Below are positions 50,784 through 58,219 of a stretch of 64,000 nt of DNA, in pieces. The stretch is taken from positions 93,686 through 157,685 of the forward strand of contig UCCS01000047.1 in the NCBI GenBank assembly GCA_900470965.1, given 5' to 3'. Made by a program: the position numbers and the translations under genes. Positions within the stretch are counted from its first letter, which is position 1, and each line of letters opens with the position of its first letter. Origin of the DNA: Hyphomicrobiales bacterium. Its GTDB lineage: Bacteria; Pseudomonadota; Alphaproteobacteria; Rhizobiales; Rhizobiaceae. Below the pieces are notes generated by a model. That model made no database searches, was not told the DNA's origin, and was given only the letters and a program-made list of their open reading frames with translations.

Positions 50784-51095
50784 TTACCGCCCTTGGCTAG
50801 TGCGCCGCTGGTCGACGATGCGCCCATCTCTTTGACGGATTGCGATCTCGTAGCGCACGCCGCGGCGGACTCCGCGATAGGTAAAGTATCTGCCGCGGCA
50901 ATCAATTTGACGGACGCCGCGAAAGCCTCGAGTACGAAGCAGCCGCGCACCCTGAGGGCAAGATATCCCTCGTCCGTGGTTTAGGCTGCTGCCCGAGCCG
51001 ACGATAACCTGAGCGCTCGTCTCCCGGGGAACCGCGACCGGTGAGACGAAAACCGCCAGAGCAAGCGCACATCCAAGTAGAGACTTGACACTCAT
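50784..51095 (-). CDS. Small secreted protein of unknown function
   Basis: A 103-residue protein from ATG 51095 (MSVKSLLGCALALAVFVSPV, signal peptide to about TSAQ). AGGAGG lies six bases upstream of that ATG, which decides it over ATG 51101. The mature part is basic with two Cys (GISCPQGARLLRTRGFRGVR, then QIDCRGRYFTYRGVRRG), a possible disulfide. It resembles short rhizobial envelope proteins, but I cannot name a family. It is convergent with the DUF982 gene. A periplasmic location is inferred. Confidence 0.7.
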   Translation of the reverse strand: MSVKSLLGCALALAVFVSPVAVPRETSAQVIVGSGSSLNHGRGISCPQGARLLRTRGFRGVRQIDCRGRYFTYRGVRRGVRYEIAIRQRDGRIVDQRRTSQGR

Positions 51096-51354
51096 AATCA
51101 TCCTCCTGGTTACATCGCGAGAAAAGTCAGGGCCTGATATAATCGCGTAAGTTGCACTTTCGCGCAAGACCCCCGCGCATGTCTCGTTCTATGAACTCAA
51201 GCGGGAGCAGAGATTGAGACATGCTATCCCCGAAGGTGCTCACGCGCCGATATTAGCCCCTAGGCTTCCCAGACAAACGACGTCCTATCGGTTACCCCGA
51301 CAAGCCCTTGCCGATCGGCATTCCGCGTGCGCGCTCGTCGTGGTCCTATGGGTC

Positions 51355-51543
51355 TCACTCACCGATGACGGCAAGCGGCGCCGCAACGGATGTGATGATG
51401 TTCTCCGCAATGCGAGATTGGATTTTAAACACTGTGTCTTCGCCCAGATCGCCATCGTAATTTTCAGCCCAGATGACCGCGCCATCCGAGCGCCTCACCA
51501 GTCGGCCCGACAATCTTAGACCAGATCGATCTGACGATGCCAA
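51355..51543 (-). pseudogene. Fragment of an adenylate-cyclase/TolB-N-type protein
   Basis: One frame reads RLSGRLVRRSDGAVIWAENY, DGDLGEDTVFKIQSRIAENI and ITSVAAPL to a TGA. This is the 'G-x-L-x-x-x-x-G-x-x-IWAE-x-x-D-x-x-L-x-D-x-F-x-IQ' module found between the cyclase or winged-helix domain and the TPRs of many rhizobial regulators. Neither side is present. It is a truncated remnant. Confidence 0.6.
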
Positions 51544-51669
51544 GCAGTTAGGATGACCCGCCGCAACCTTAGTTCCGGGACGTTTGAGTGTGCGAGCACG
51601 TTCGGATTGTATAAGCCTGAAGGTGATGCCTGGCAGGAGGGCATGCCATGCATCGAGACGGCAAAAGAG

Positions 51670-52269
51670 CTACCGCAGTGCCGTCACGATGCCCATCGCG
51701 ATCAAGGCCGGCCCCGCAACGAGGTGGAGGTGCCTGAGAAGCTGGCGTGGGAGGCGCTGGCGCAAGAGCCACGCGGATCCGCTCATCGTCCAATACCAGG
51801 AGAGCGTGCCGAGACCCACACCGCAGACGATCAGGACGTAGAAGAGGCCGCCGAACTGATCGGTCAGCGCGAGGGAGCCGGCAAAGGCGAGATAGGGCAG
51901 CAGCGTCATGGGGTTCGCCATTGCCAACCCCGCACCGGCAAAAAATGAACCAAGTTCACCCGTGTTTGATGTCTTGTTGTCCCGCGCACTCGGATGTCGG
52001 AACAACGTCCATATGCCGAGCAGCACAAAAACTATTCCCGAGAAATAATGAGATTGCGTTTGAAAGCCTGCAATGGGTGCGGCCGAGACATGGGCACCAA
52101 AAACCGCCAAGGTCGCGTAAAGACCATGGGTCGTTGCTGCGCCGGCACCACTTGCCAACCCAGGTCCCACCCCTCGCACGAGGCTCTGCTCCAGACACAT
52201 CATGCTGACCGGCCCGAAAGGCATCGCGATCGACAGCCCGAAGACGAAGCTTGAGACGAAATGATCCAC
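51670..52269 (-). CDS. LysE-family amino-acid exporter
   Basis: A 199-residue membrane protein with about six hydrophobic segments. The LysE/RhtB signature is in FVFGLSIAMPFGPVSMMCLE (the usual PGP becomes FGP) and GVGPGLASGAGAATTHGLYA. The second half carries NPMTLLPYLAFAGSLAL. It should export an amino acid or a related small molecule across the inner membrane; substrate unknown. Its start at 52269 faces a LuxR-type gene read rightward, and the two may share a promoter region (about 52270-52480). Confidence 0.85.
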   Translation of the reverse strand: MDHFVSSFVFGLSIAMPFGPVSMMCLEQSLVRGVGPGLASGAGAATTHGLYATLAVFGAHVSAAPIAGFQTQSHYFSGIVFVLLGIWTLFRHPSARDNKTSNTGELGSFFAGAGLAMANPMTLLPYLAFAGSLALTDQFGGLFYVLIVCGVGLGTLSWYWTMSGSAWLLRQRLPRQLLRHLHLVAGPALIAMGIVTALR

Positions 52270-52479
52270 ACCAGCCCTCTCGGTGTTCCCTGGGAAGGCG
52301 CTACTTTAAATAACACCTTCCTTGACATTCTTGTTCTGACGATCGGCACGTCACAATCAGAAGAAGATCATCCTGCCTCCGGCTCTGCATCACCTGAACG
52401 AGTAATGCTTGTTAAAATTTCAGCACCACGTTATCGTCCGACGGCAAGATCAGCGTCGGTCACGCGTCGGGGCGTTTGG

Positions 52480-53625
52480 ATGAGACCTTCCACATCGGAG
52501 CTGGACGGGTTGTCGGAGATCATCGGCCTGATCTACGACACAGTTCTCGATGAGACGATTTGGCCGCAGACGCTGCAGCGCATCTGTGACTACACTGGCG
52601 GTAGCGCTTCTCGCATCTATTGGCGTGATGCGACCAATGGAATGGGCGAGACTGTCTATTCCTGGGGGATCGCGCCAGATTTCCTCCGCTTGTATCGAGA
52701 GAAATTCGTCACCCTCAATCCCACCTATCCGGCGTCAATCTTCATCAAACCGGGAGACGTGTTTTCGAGCCGTGATCTCGTTCCCTCAGAAGAGTTTCAG
52801 GCCAGCCGTTTCTTTCGTGAATGGGCAGCCCCGCAAGGCTTTCTCGACGCCGCCATCTTCAACATTCAACGCTACGAGGCCAGCGCCGCGGCTTTCACGG
52901 TCATTACTGGCGATGGCTATGGCCTCGTGGACGAGAACTTGCGGGTGAGGCTGAAGAGGCTGGCGCCGCATCTGCAACGCTCCGCCCTAATCCGCCGCGA
53001 ATTTGGCAGAAACGAAAAGCGTATTCTCGCGCTGGAAGCGGCGCTGAACCGGGTGGAGGCCGGCGTGTTTATTCTCGATCCGGCCGGCCGAGTGACCTGG
53101 ACCAACCAGAGTGCGCAATCGCTTCTAAGCACGGGCGACATCGTCCGCGACGACGCGTTCGGCCTAACGCTTTCCAACCCAAACGCACAACGCCTGCTCC
53201 GCGAGGCGTTGTCGGGCGGTCGCGGCCAGCCGGACCAGCTTCTTCTAGACCGTCCTGCGCTGATCAAGTTGATCGACAGTCAGGGCGGCGAATGGATCGC
53301 TTCTCTGATGCAACTGGCGCCGCATTCGCAAACGCAAGCCGCCTTCGAGCGGGTCGGTCGGTCGGCGCGTGCAGCACTGTTCGTGCGCCGCGCGGTGACC
53401 GTGCCGAAATCCGGCATTGAGGCCTGCGCAATTCTTTATGGCCTGACGCCCTCCGAGATGCGTGTCCTTCAGGCCGCGCTGGACATTCACACCGTCGCGG
53501 AGATGGCGAGCGCGCTCGGGGTTTCTCCGAACACCATCAAGAAGCATCTGTCTGCGATTTTCACGAAGATGGGTGTCAGCCGCCGCGCGGGTCTCATCCG
53601 CCTCGTCATGGATGCCCGCCCTTAA
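52480..53625 (+). CDS. LuxR-family helix-turn-helix regulator
   Basis: A regulator of about 381 residues. The C-terminal LuxR helix-turn-helix is clear at about 318-375 (LTPSEMRVLQAALDIHTVAE, then LGVSPNTIKKHLSAIFTKMG). A PAS-like region lies near 195-265 (VEAGVFILDPAGRVTWTNQS). The N-terminal part has no known autoinducer-binding motif. I chose ATG 52480 (MRPSTSELDGL); the frame is open from 52261 with another ATG at 52405, and the start is uncertain. Divergent from a LysE exporter, which it may control. Ligand unknown. Confidence 0.8.
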   Translation: MRPSTSELDGLSEIIGLIYDTVLDETIWPQTLQRICDYTGGSASRIYWRDATNGMGETVYSWGIAPDFLRLYREKFVTLNPTYPASIFIKPGDVFSSRDLVPSEEFQASRFFREWAAPQGFLDAAIFNIQRYEASAAAFTVITGDGYGLVDENLRVRLKRLAPHLQRSALIRREFGRNEKRILALEAALNRVEAGVFILDPAGRVTWTNQSAQSLLSTGDIVRDDAFGLTLSNPNAQRLLREALSGGRGQPDQLLLDRPALIKLIDSQGGEWIASLMQLAPHSQTQAAFERVGRSARAALFVRRAVTVPKSGIEACAILYGLTPSEMRVLQAALDIHTVAEMASALGVSPNTIKKHLSAIFTKMGVSRRAGLIRLVMDARP

Positions 53626-53794
53626 TCCGAACGTCGAACAAAGATGCTTCACACTTCTTTGTATCCAAGACGTTACAGGCGAAGCATAGGTGCCACCAGC
53701 TTCCTCTCAAGCGAAGCAGCCGGTCTCTGCGAATTTCAGATCATCCTCGGGTCCGCATGGCCGAAATAGCTGCTGGCCCAGCTGCGAAGGCGTC
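53626..53794. other. Gap before SbcC scar
   Basis: No gene supported; open frames here are uninformative. Confidence 0.35.
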
Positions 53795-53935
53795 GGGTAT
53801 CTCACGCTGTACATCACTGATCGCGACATGGGCGATGAAGTCCGCGGAACTCGAAGCCTGTCAGGCGGTGAACGTTTCCTGGTCTCCCTTGCGCTGGCGC
53901 TGGCTTTGTCTAGTCTCAAAGGACAAACGTCCGCT
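53795..53935 (+). pseudogene. SbcC C-terminal ATPase fragment
   Basis: One frame reads YLTLYITDRDMGDEVRGTRS, then LSGGERFLVSLALALALSSL and KGQTS. This is the ABC signature region of the SbcC exonuclease ATPase (RSLSGGExFLxSLALALALS). The Walker B that should follow some 30 residues later is missing, and the frame runs into the end of the aldehyde dehydrogenase gene on the other strand. It is a scar unrelated in frame to its neighbours. Confidence 0.75.
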
Positions 53936-53968
53936 AACGACAAGCAGGTGCGCGGTAAGACGTCTCAA

Positions 53969-55345
53969 TCACCGCTTGAAGACGATCATTTTCTCCGCCG
54001 TCATCTCGCGGGCGGTATAGGGAATGCCACCCACCCCATAGCCGGATGTCCTCCGGCCGGCGAACGGCATCCAATCGGTGCGGAAGGCGCTGTGGTCATT
54101 GACCATGACCGCCGAGGCGTCGAGACGCTCGGCTGCGTCGAGCGCGACGGCGAGATCTTGCGTGAAGATACTGCTTTGAAATGCGACCGGCAGCGAATTT
54201 GCCTCGCGGATGGCATCATCCAGGTCGGCAAAAGCAAATATGCAGGTGACTGGGCCGAATACCTCCTCGTGTGACACTTTCGATTTTCTCGGCGGATCGA
54301 TGAGGATCGCCGGCGCCAGGGTCGTGTCGCTCAGGCGTCCACCTCCGATCAGACGGGCGCCTCCCGACGTGGCTTCCTCGACCCAGCTGGCGACCCGATC
54401 GACTTCCGCCGGTTCAATCAGCGGGCCGATCTCGGTTTCGGCAAGGCGGGGATCGCCGACACGCAGTCGCCCGACGCGCTCGGCGAACCGTTCGACGAAG
54501 GCATCCCTGAGTGCCTCGTGGACATAGATTCGCTGGACCGAGACGCAGACTTGGCCCGCATGGTAATAGCCGCCCTTGGCGAGCGGCTCGATAATCGCAT
54601 CGATATCAGCGGTGCGGTCTATGATCACCGGCGCCACACCACCATGCTCGAGTGCGCAGCGCGTTCCGGGAGCCAAATTGGCCCGTAGGTGCCAGCCCAC
54701 GGCGCCCGAGCCAATGAAACTCAGGAAGGCCACTCGCGGATCGCTCGCAAAAGCGCTCGACAGATCGCGGTTCTCGGGAAGTAGGGTCTGAACCCAGCCT
54801 TCCGGCATGCCGGCTTCATGAACGAGCTTTACCAGCTCGAGGCAGCAAAGCGGTGTCGCCGCCGCGGGTTTGACGATGACCGGGCAGCCTGTCGCGATCG
54901 CCGGCGCGACCTGATGCACGATGAGGTTAAGGGGATGGTTGAACGCCGAGATCGCAGCAACGACGCCGATGGGCTCTAGGATCGTCCAGGCGCGCCGCCC
55001 ATCGCTGGCTGGGGTCAGCCCCATCGGTATCTCGGTGCCGCCGCGGGTGCGAAGCAGATCGGCGGCGTCGCGGATCCCGTCGATGGCGCGATCGGTTTCA
55101 ACCAGCGCGTCAGTGTAGGGCTTGCCCCCTTCGCGCGCAATGCGCATCGCGAACGTCTCGCGTTGCTGCAAGACCAGATCCGCAAGCCGATGCAGTACGG
55201 CCATACGTTGGTGCGGCTTCAGCCAGCTGTCCCGATCTTCAAAGCGCTCGCGAGCGACGGTGAGCTTGCGTTCGAGCGCGCTGGCATCGTCCGTCGGCAA
55301 ATCGGTGATATGTTGGCGATCATAGGCTTGCACGACCTCAAGCAT
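53969..55345 (-). CDS. NAD(P)-dependent aldehyde dehydrogenase
   Basis: A 458-residue aldehyde dehydrogenase. The catalytic Cys267 is in YYHAGQVCVSVQRI and the general-base Glu233 in CALEHGGVAPV (LEHGG replaces the usual LELGG). Asn136 in SAFNHPLN holds the oxyanion, and VFGPVTCIF is a late motif. Oxidises an aldehyde to an acid in the cytoplasm. It is the last gene of a five-gene leftward operon, 18 bp after the ABM gene. The upstream alcohol dehydrogenase could supply its substrate, but the compound is unknown. Confidence 0.9.
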   Translation of the reverse strand: MLEVVQAYDRQHITDLPTDDASALERKLTVARERFEDRDSWLKPHQRMAVLHRLADLVLQQRETFAMRIAREGGKPYTDALVETDRAIDGIRDAADLLRTRGGTEIPMGLTPASDGRRAWTILEPIGVVAAISAFNHPLNLIVHQVAPAIATGCPVIVKPAAATPLCCLELVKLVHEAGMPEGWVQTLLPENRDLSSAFASDPRVAFLSFIGSGAVGWHLRANLAPGTRCALEHGGVAPVIIDRTADIDAIIEPLAKGGYYHAGQVCVSVQRIYVHEALRDAFVERFAERVGRLRVGDPRLAETEIGPLIEPAEVDRVASWVEEATSGGARLIGGGRLSDTTLAPAILIDPPRKSKVSHEEVFGPVTCIFAFADLDDAIREANSLPVAFQSSIFTQDLAVALDAAERLDASAVMVNDHSAFRTDWMPFAGRRTSGYGVGGIPYTAREMTAEKMIVFKR

Positions 55346-55363
55346 GGAGACCCTCCGGATCAG

Positions 55364-55666
55364 TTATTCTTCAAGCGCGACAGCTTCGAGAATGAGCGCA
55401 GAGCGATCCGCCAACGCGGGAACTCTGGCGAGATAGGCGTGGTAGTGCGGCGTCCGGCGGTGCGCTTCCGCCGCCTCGGCGTCACGATACAGCTCGTCGA
55501 GCACGTAGCGCTCGGGCATTGCGGTATCCCGCCAGACATCCCAGCGCAGATTGCCCGGTTCTGCCCGACAAAGCGGCGCCATGCCGAGCAGCAAGTCGCG
55601 CAGTTCTTCGGCTTTGCCGGGACGAGCCGTCAGGCTGGCCGTGATTTTCACCGATGATTGCGACAT
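55364..55666 (-). CDS. Antibiotic-biosynthesis-monooxygenase (ABM) domain protein
   Basis: A 100-residue ferredoxin-like fold protein. VKITASLTARPGKAEELRDL and DELYRDAEAAEAHRRTPHYH are the two halves of the ABM family. These act as cofactor-free quinol monooxygenases or as small binding proteins. It lies 18 bp before the aldehyde dehydrogenase gene and 27 bp after the DJ-1/PfpI gene, in the same operon. Quinol or reactive-aldehyde metabolism is a guess from context. Confidence 0.85.
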   Translation of the reverse strand: MSQSSVKITASLTARPGKAEELRDLLLGMAPLCRAEPGNLRWDVWRDTAMPERYVLDELYRDAEAAEAHRRTPHYHAYLARVPALADRSALILEAVALEE

Positions 55667-55693
55667 GGTGGTTCTCCGTTTGACGTTGCCGCT

Positions 55694-56377
55694 TCAGGCC
55701 GAAGTGGCAATGTCTCGCAGAGCTGCGAGCAGCTTTTTCCCAAGTTCACCTGCTGACGCCGGGTTCTGGCCCGTTATCAAGCGCCCATCGACGACGACGT
55801 GCGGCTGCCAGTTGGCAACTGACGAGTATTCCGCGCCCTGGGCTCTCAGCGCATCCTCGAGTTCGTAGGGCACGTCCTCGCGCGCATAGTCGTATTCTTC
55901 CTTCTTCGAGAACGACGTGAGCTTCTTGCCGTATACGAACGGTTTGCCGTCACCGAGGTCGACGCCTAGCAGCGCGCAGGGTCCATGGCAGACGGCTGTC
56001 ACGAGTTTGCCGGTCGTCCAGGCGCGGACGATTGCTCCCTGCACCTCAGCATTGCGCTGAATATCGACCATCGGTCCCAGTCCGCCGGGCACAAGAATGG
56101 CATCGTAGTCAGCAGCGTCGACCTCGCAGAGTTTGCGGCTGCGATTGAGCCGCCGAAAGGCCTTGCTCTCGAAGAACGCCTTCTGCGCGGGATCCTTCTC
56201 GTCGTAGGCGTCGAATGGCGTCCATCCGCCGGCCGGCGAGGCGAACTCCACCGCAATGCCGGCGGCATCGAGCACATCGAACGGATGGGCGACTTCCGCA
56301 AAGAAGAAGCCGGTTTTTCGGCTGTGCGGTCCGATCACAGCCGCATTGGTGACGATGAACAGAACATGCTGGGTCAT
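55694..56377 (-). CDS. DJ-1/PfpI-family protein (type 1 glutamine amidotransferase-like)
   Basis: A 227-residue protein with the nucleophile elbow Cys130-His131 in LVTAVCHGPCALLGVD and AILVPGGLGPMVDI before it. Glu28 in FFFAEVAHPFDVL is at the position of the DJ-1 catalytic Glu. Length and the SKAF, KLTSFSKKEEY segments fit the Hsp31/glyoxalase-III-like branch, which degrades methylglyoxal and similar carbonyls. It is third in the operon, 48 bp after the alcohol dehydrogenase gene. Carbonyl detoxification is a reasonable inference. Confidence 0.85.
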   Translation of the reverse strand: MTQHVLFIVTNAAVIGPHSRKTGFFFAEVAHPFDVLDAAGIAVEFASPAGGWTPFDAYDEKDPAQKAFFESKAFRRLNRSRKLCEVDAADYDAILVPGGLGPMVDIQRNAEVQGAIVRAWTTGKLVTAVCHGPCALLGVDLGDGKPFVYGKKLTSFSKKEEYDYAREDVPYELEDALRAQGAEYSSVANWQPHVVVDGRLITGQNPASAGELGKKLLAALRDIATSA

Positions 56378-56425
56378 GATTGTCTCCTAAACATCTCGTT
56401 CGACTTGTTCTTTTGATGCACGGCA

Positions 56426-57484
56426 TCAGAATGTGACGACCGCGCGCCCGACGACCTTGTTGTCGCGCATGAGATCGATGTACTCATTGATGTCATCGAA
56501 CGAGATCGTCTTGATCGTGTGCTGGATCTTGCCCTCTGCGGCGAGCGCCATAACTTCGATCAGATCTGCGTTGTTTCCCCAGAACGAGCCGTGAAAAGTC
56601 TGCTCGCCGTGGACGCGCGGAAACAGAGGAACGTTGATCCGGTCGCCGATAAAGCCGACATCGGCATAGTGCCCGCCGATCGCGAGACGCGAGAAGGCGA
56701 GCTGCATCATCTCGGTCGCACCGGCGCAGTCGATGATCGCGTCGAACTTGTCCTGTCCGGTCGCCTTTTTAAGCTCCTTTCCGACCTCCTCGGAGGACTT
56801 GCCTTCGATCGCAATGATGTGGTCGGCGCCATATTTCTTCGCGACCTGGAGTTTTTCCTCGTTTCTGGCGACAGCGACGACGGGACCGCCTGCGCCCAGC
56901 AGCTTGGCATATTGGACGGCGTAGGCGCCAAGGCCGCCGATGCCGAATACGCCGATCACCCGGTCCGGGCCGAGCCCGCCGGCATCGCGGATCTTCTTGA
57001 GCCCTCGATAGGGGGTCAGACCAGCGTCGGTGAGCGGTGCAAGCTGCTCGAATTTGAGATGTTTGGCAACCTTGATCGCATAGCGGGCCGGCACCGGAAT
57101 ATATTCGGCAAAGCCGCCATAAGTCCCAAAGCCCGGCCAGCGGACATTGGGGCAGATATGGGTGTTGCCGACTTGACAATGCTTGCAGACGCCATCACCC
57201 CAGCCGGGTGACACCACAACATGGTCGCCTTCCTGCAATCCTGCGGCCTTGGCCACGAGACCGCCGATCTTCTCGACCGTGCCCGTTATCTCATGACCGG
57301 GAATGACGGGCGGCGGAATATCGCCATAGCCCTGGAAGAAGCCGTCGATCAGCAGCACGTCCGAGCGGCACATGCCGCAGGCGGCGACTTTTACGAGGAC
57401 CTCGTCAGGCTGAGTGTCCGGAATCTTGATGTCCTCGAGGACGAGGGGCTTCTTATACTCAAGAATGCGCGCAGCCTTCATCAC
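56426..57484 (-). CDS. Zinc-dependent alcohol dehydrogenase (MDR family)
   Basis: A 352-residue medium-chain dehydrogenase. Catalytic zinc ligands Cys39 and His64-Glu65 (CGMCRSD, PGHEITGTV). The structural zinc site reads D97-x2-C100-x2-C103-x7-C111, with Asp in place of the first Cys, as the acidic variant known from some archaeal enzymes. The NAD motif GIGGLGAYAVQYAKLLGA follows. Oxidises an alcohol; substrate unknown. It lies 9 bp after the GlcG-like gene. The aldehyde dehydrogenase three genes on could take the product. Confidence 0.9.
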   Translation of the reverse strand: MMKAARILEYKKPLVLEDIKIPDTQPDEVLVKVAACGMCRSDVLLIDGFFQGYGDIPPPVIPGHEITGTVEKIGGLVAKAAGLQEGDHVVVSPGWGDGVCKHCQVGNTHICPNVRWPGFGTYGGFAEYIPVPARYAIKVAKHLKFEQLAPLTDAGLTPYRGLKKIRDAGGLGPDRVIGVFGIGGLGAYAVQYAKLLGAGGPVVAVARNEEKLQVAKKYGADHIIAIEGKSSEEVGKELKKATGQDKFDAIIDCAGATEMMQLAFSRLAIGGHYADVGFIGDRINVPLFPRVHGEQTFHGSFWGNNADLIEVMALAAEGKIQHTIKTISFDDINEYIDLMRDNKVVGRAVVTF

Positions 57485-57493
57485 TGGCCTCCT

Positions 57494-57925
57494 TCATGGT
57501 TTTGAGTTCGTTGTGATCGCCGCGGCCGCCGCCTCTGCGACCGCGATGTCCTGCTCGACCGAACCGGCACTGGTGCCGACGGCTCCGACGATCTGGTCGC
57601 CGACCGTGACGGGCAAGCCGCCGCCGAAAATGACGACGCGGCCACCGTTGCTCTGCTCTATCCCGAACAGAGGCGCTCCAGGCTGTGCCAGTTCAGCGAG
57701 ATATTCGGTCGTCTTGTCGAACATCCGCGCCGTCTTCGCCTTACCGATGGCGAGATCGATACTTCCTTCCAGCGCGCCGTCCTGACGCGAGAATGCGATC
57801 AGCGCACCACCCGCATCGACCACGGCGACATTGTAGGGAATGCCAAGCTCGGCCGCCTTTGCCTCACCGGCCTCAAGCATCCGTTTGGCGTCCGACAATG
57901 TCAGTGTGCTGAGCGCGCGCGGCAT
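57494..57925 (-). CDS. GlcG/HbpS-family protein
   Basis: A 143-residue protein from ATG 57925 (MPRALSTLTLSDAKRMLEAG), with GAGGAA upstream; the frame extends to 57979. The conserved blocks NVAVVDAGGALIAFSRQDGA and GGLPVTVGDQIVGAVGTSAG, then a DIAVAEAAAAAI helix, are the GlcG/HbpS core. Family members bind haem or degrade small molecules, or serve in glycolate-type operons; none of these roles is proven here. It is the first gene of the leftward operon, divergent from the second STAND regulator. Confidence 0.85.
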   Translation of the reverse strand: MPRALSTLTLSDAKRMLEAGEAKAAELGIPYNVAVVDAGGALIAFSRQDGALEGSIDLAIGKAKTARMFDKTTEYLAELAQPGAPLFGIEQSNGGRVVIFGGGLPVTVGDQIVGAVGTSAGSVEQDIAVAEAAAAAITTNSKP

Positions 57926-58219
57926 GCCTTTTGTTCCTCGATAAATCCGGGTCCAGGCGCGGGCATCCATGGCCAACAACGACCACCGGACGCTAGAAAC
58001 CTGCTGAATGCGGGCGGGACCTTTGCGAACCTTGTCGAAACTCCTTCACCCGGTCAGCCCGCAACCTTGATAGCACTGCGGCATCGACATGGCCGGTTAA
58101 AAAAGGTGAATCTGCTGGTATAAGACTATTGGGCTCGGAATCCATCTCGCGAGCCGCCGTCGTCAGGGCGGGCGTCTGCGACGCATCGCATTCTTACAAT
58201 TGCAGCCGCGAAAGGAGGA
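57926..58219. promoter_or_regulatory. Divergent promoter region, GlcG operon and STAND regulator 2
   Basis: About 290 bases. A rightward TATAAG at 58119-58124 is a possible -10 element and GGTTAAAAAAGG lies just before it. AAAGGAGG at 58211-58218 is the regulator's ribosome-binding site. No clear operator repeat seen. Confidence 0.4.
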
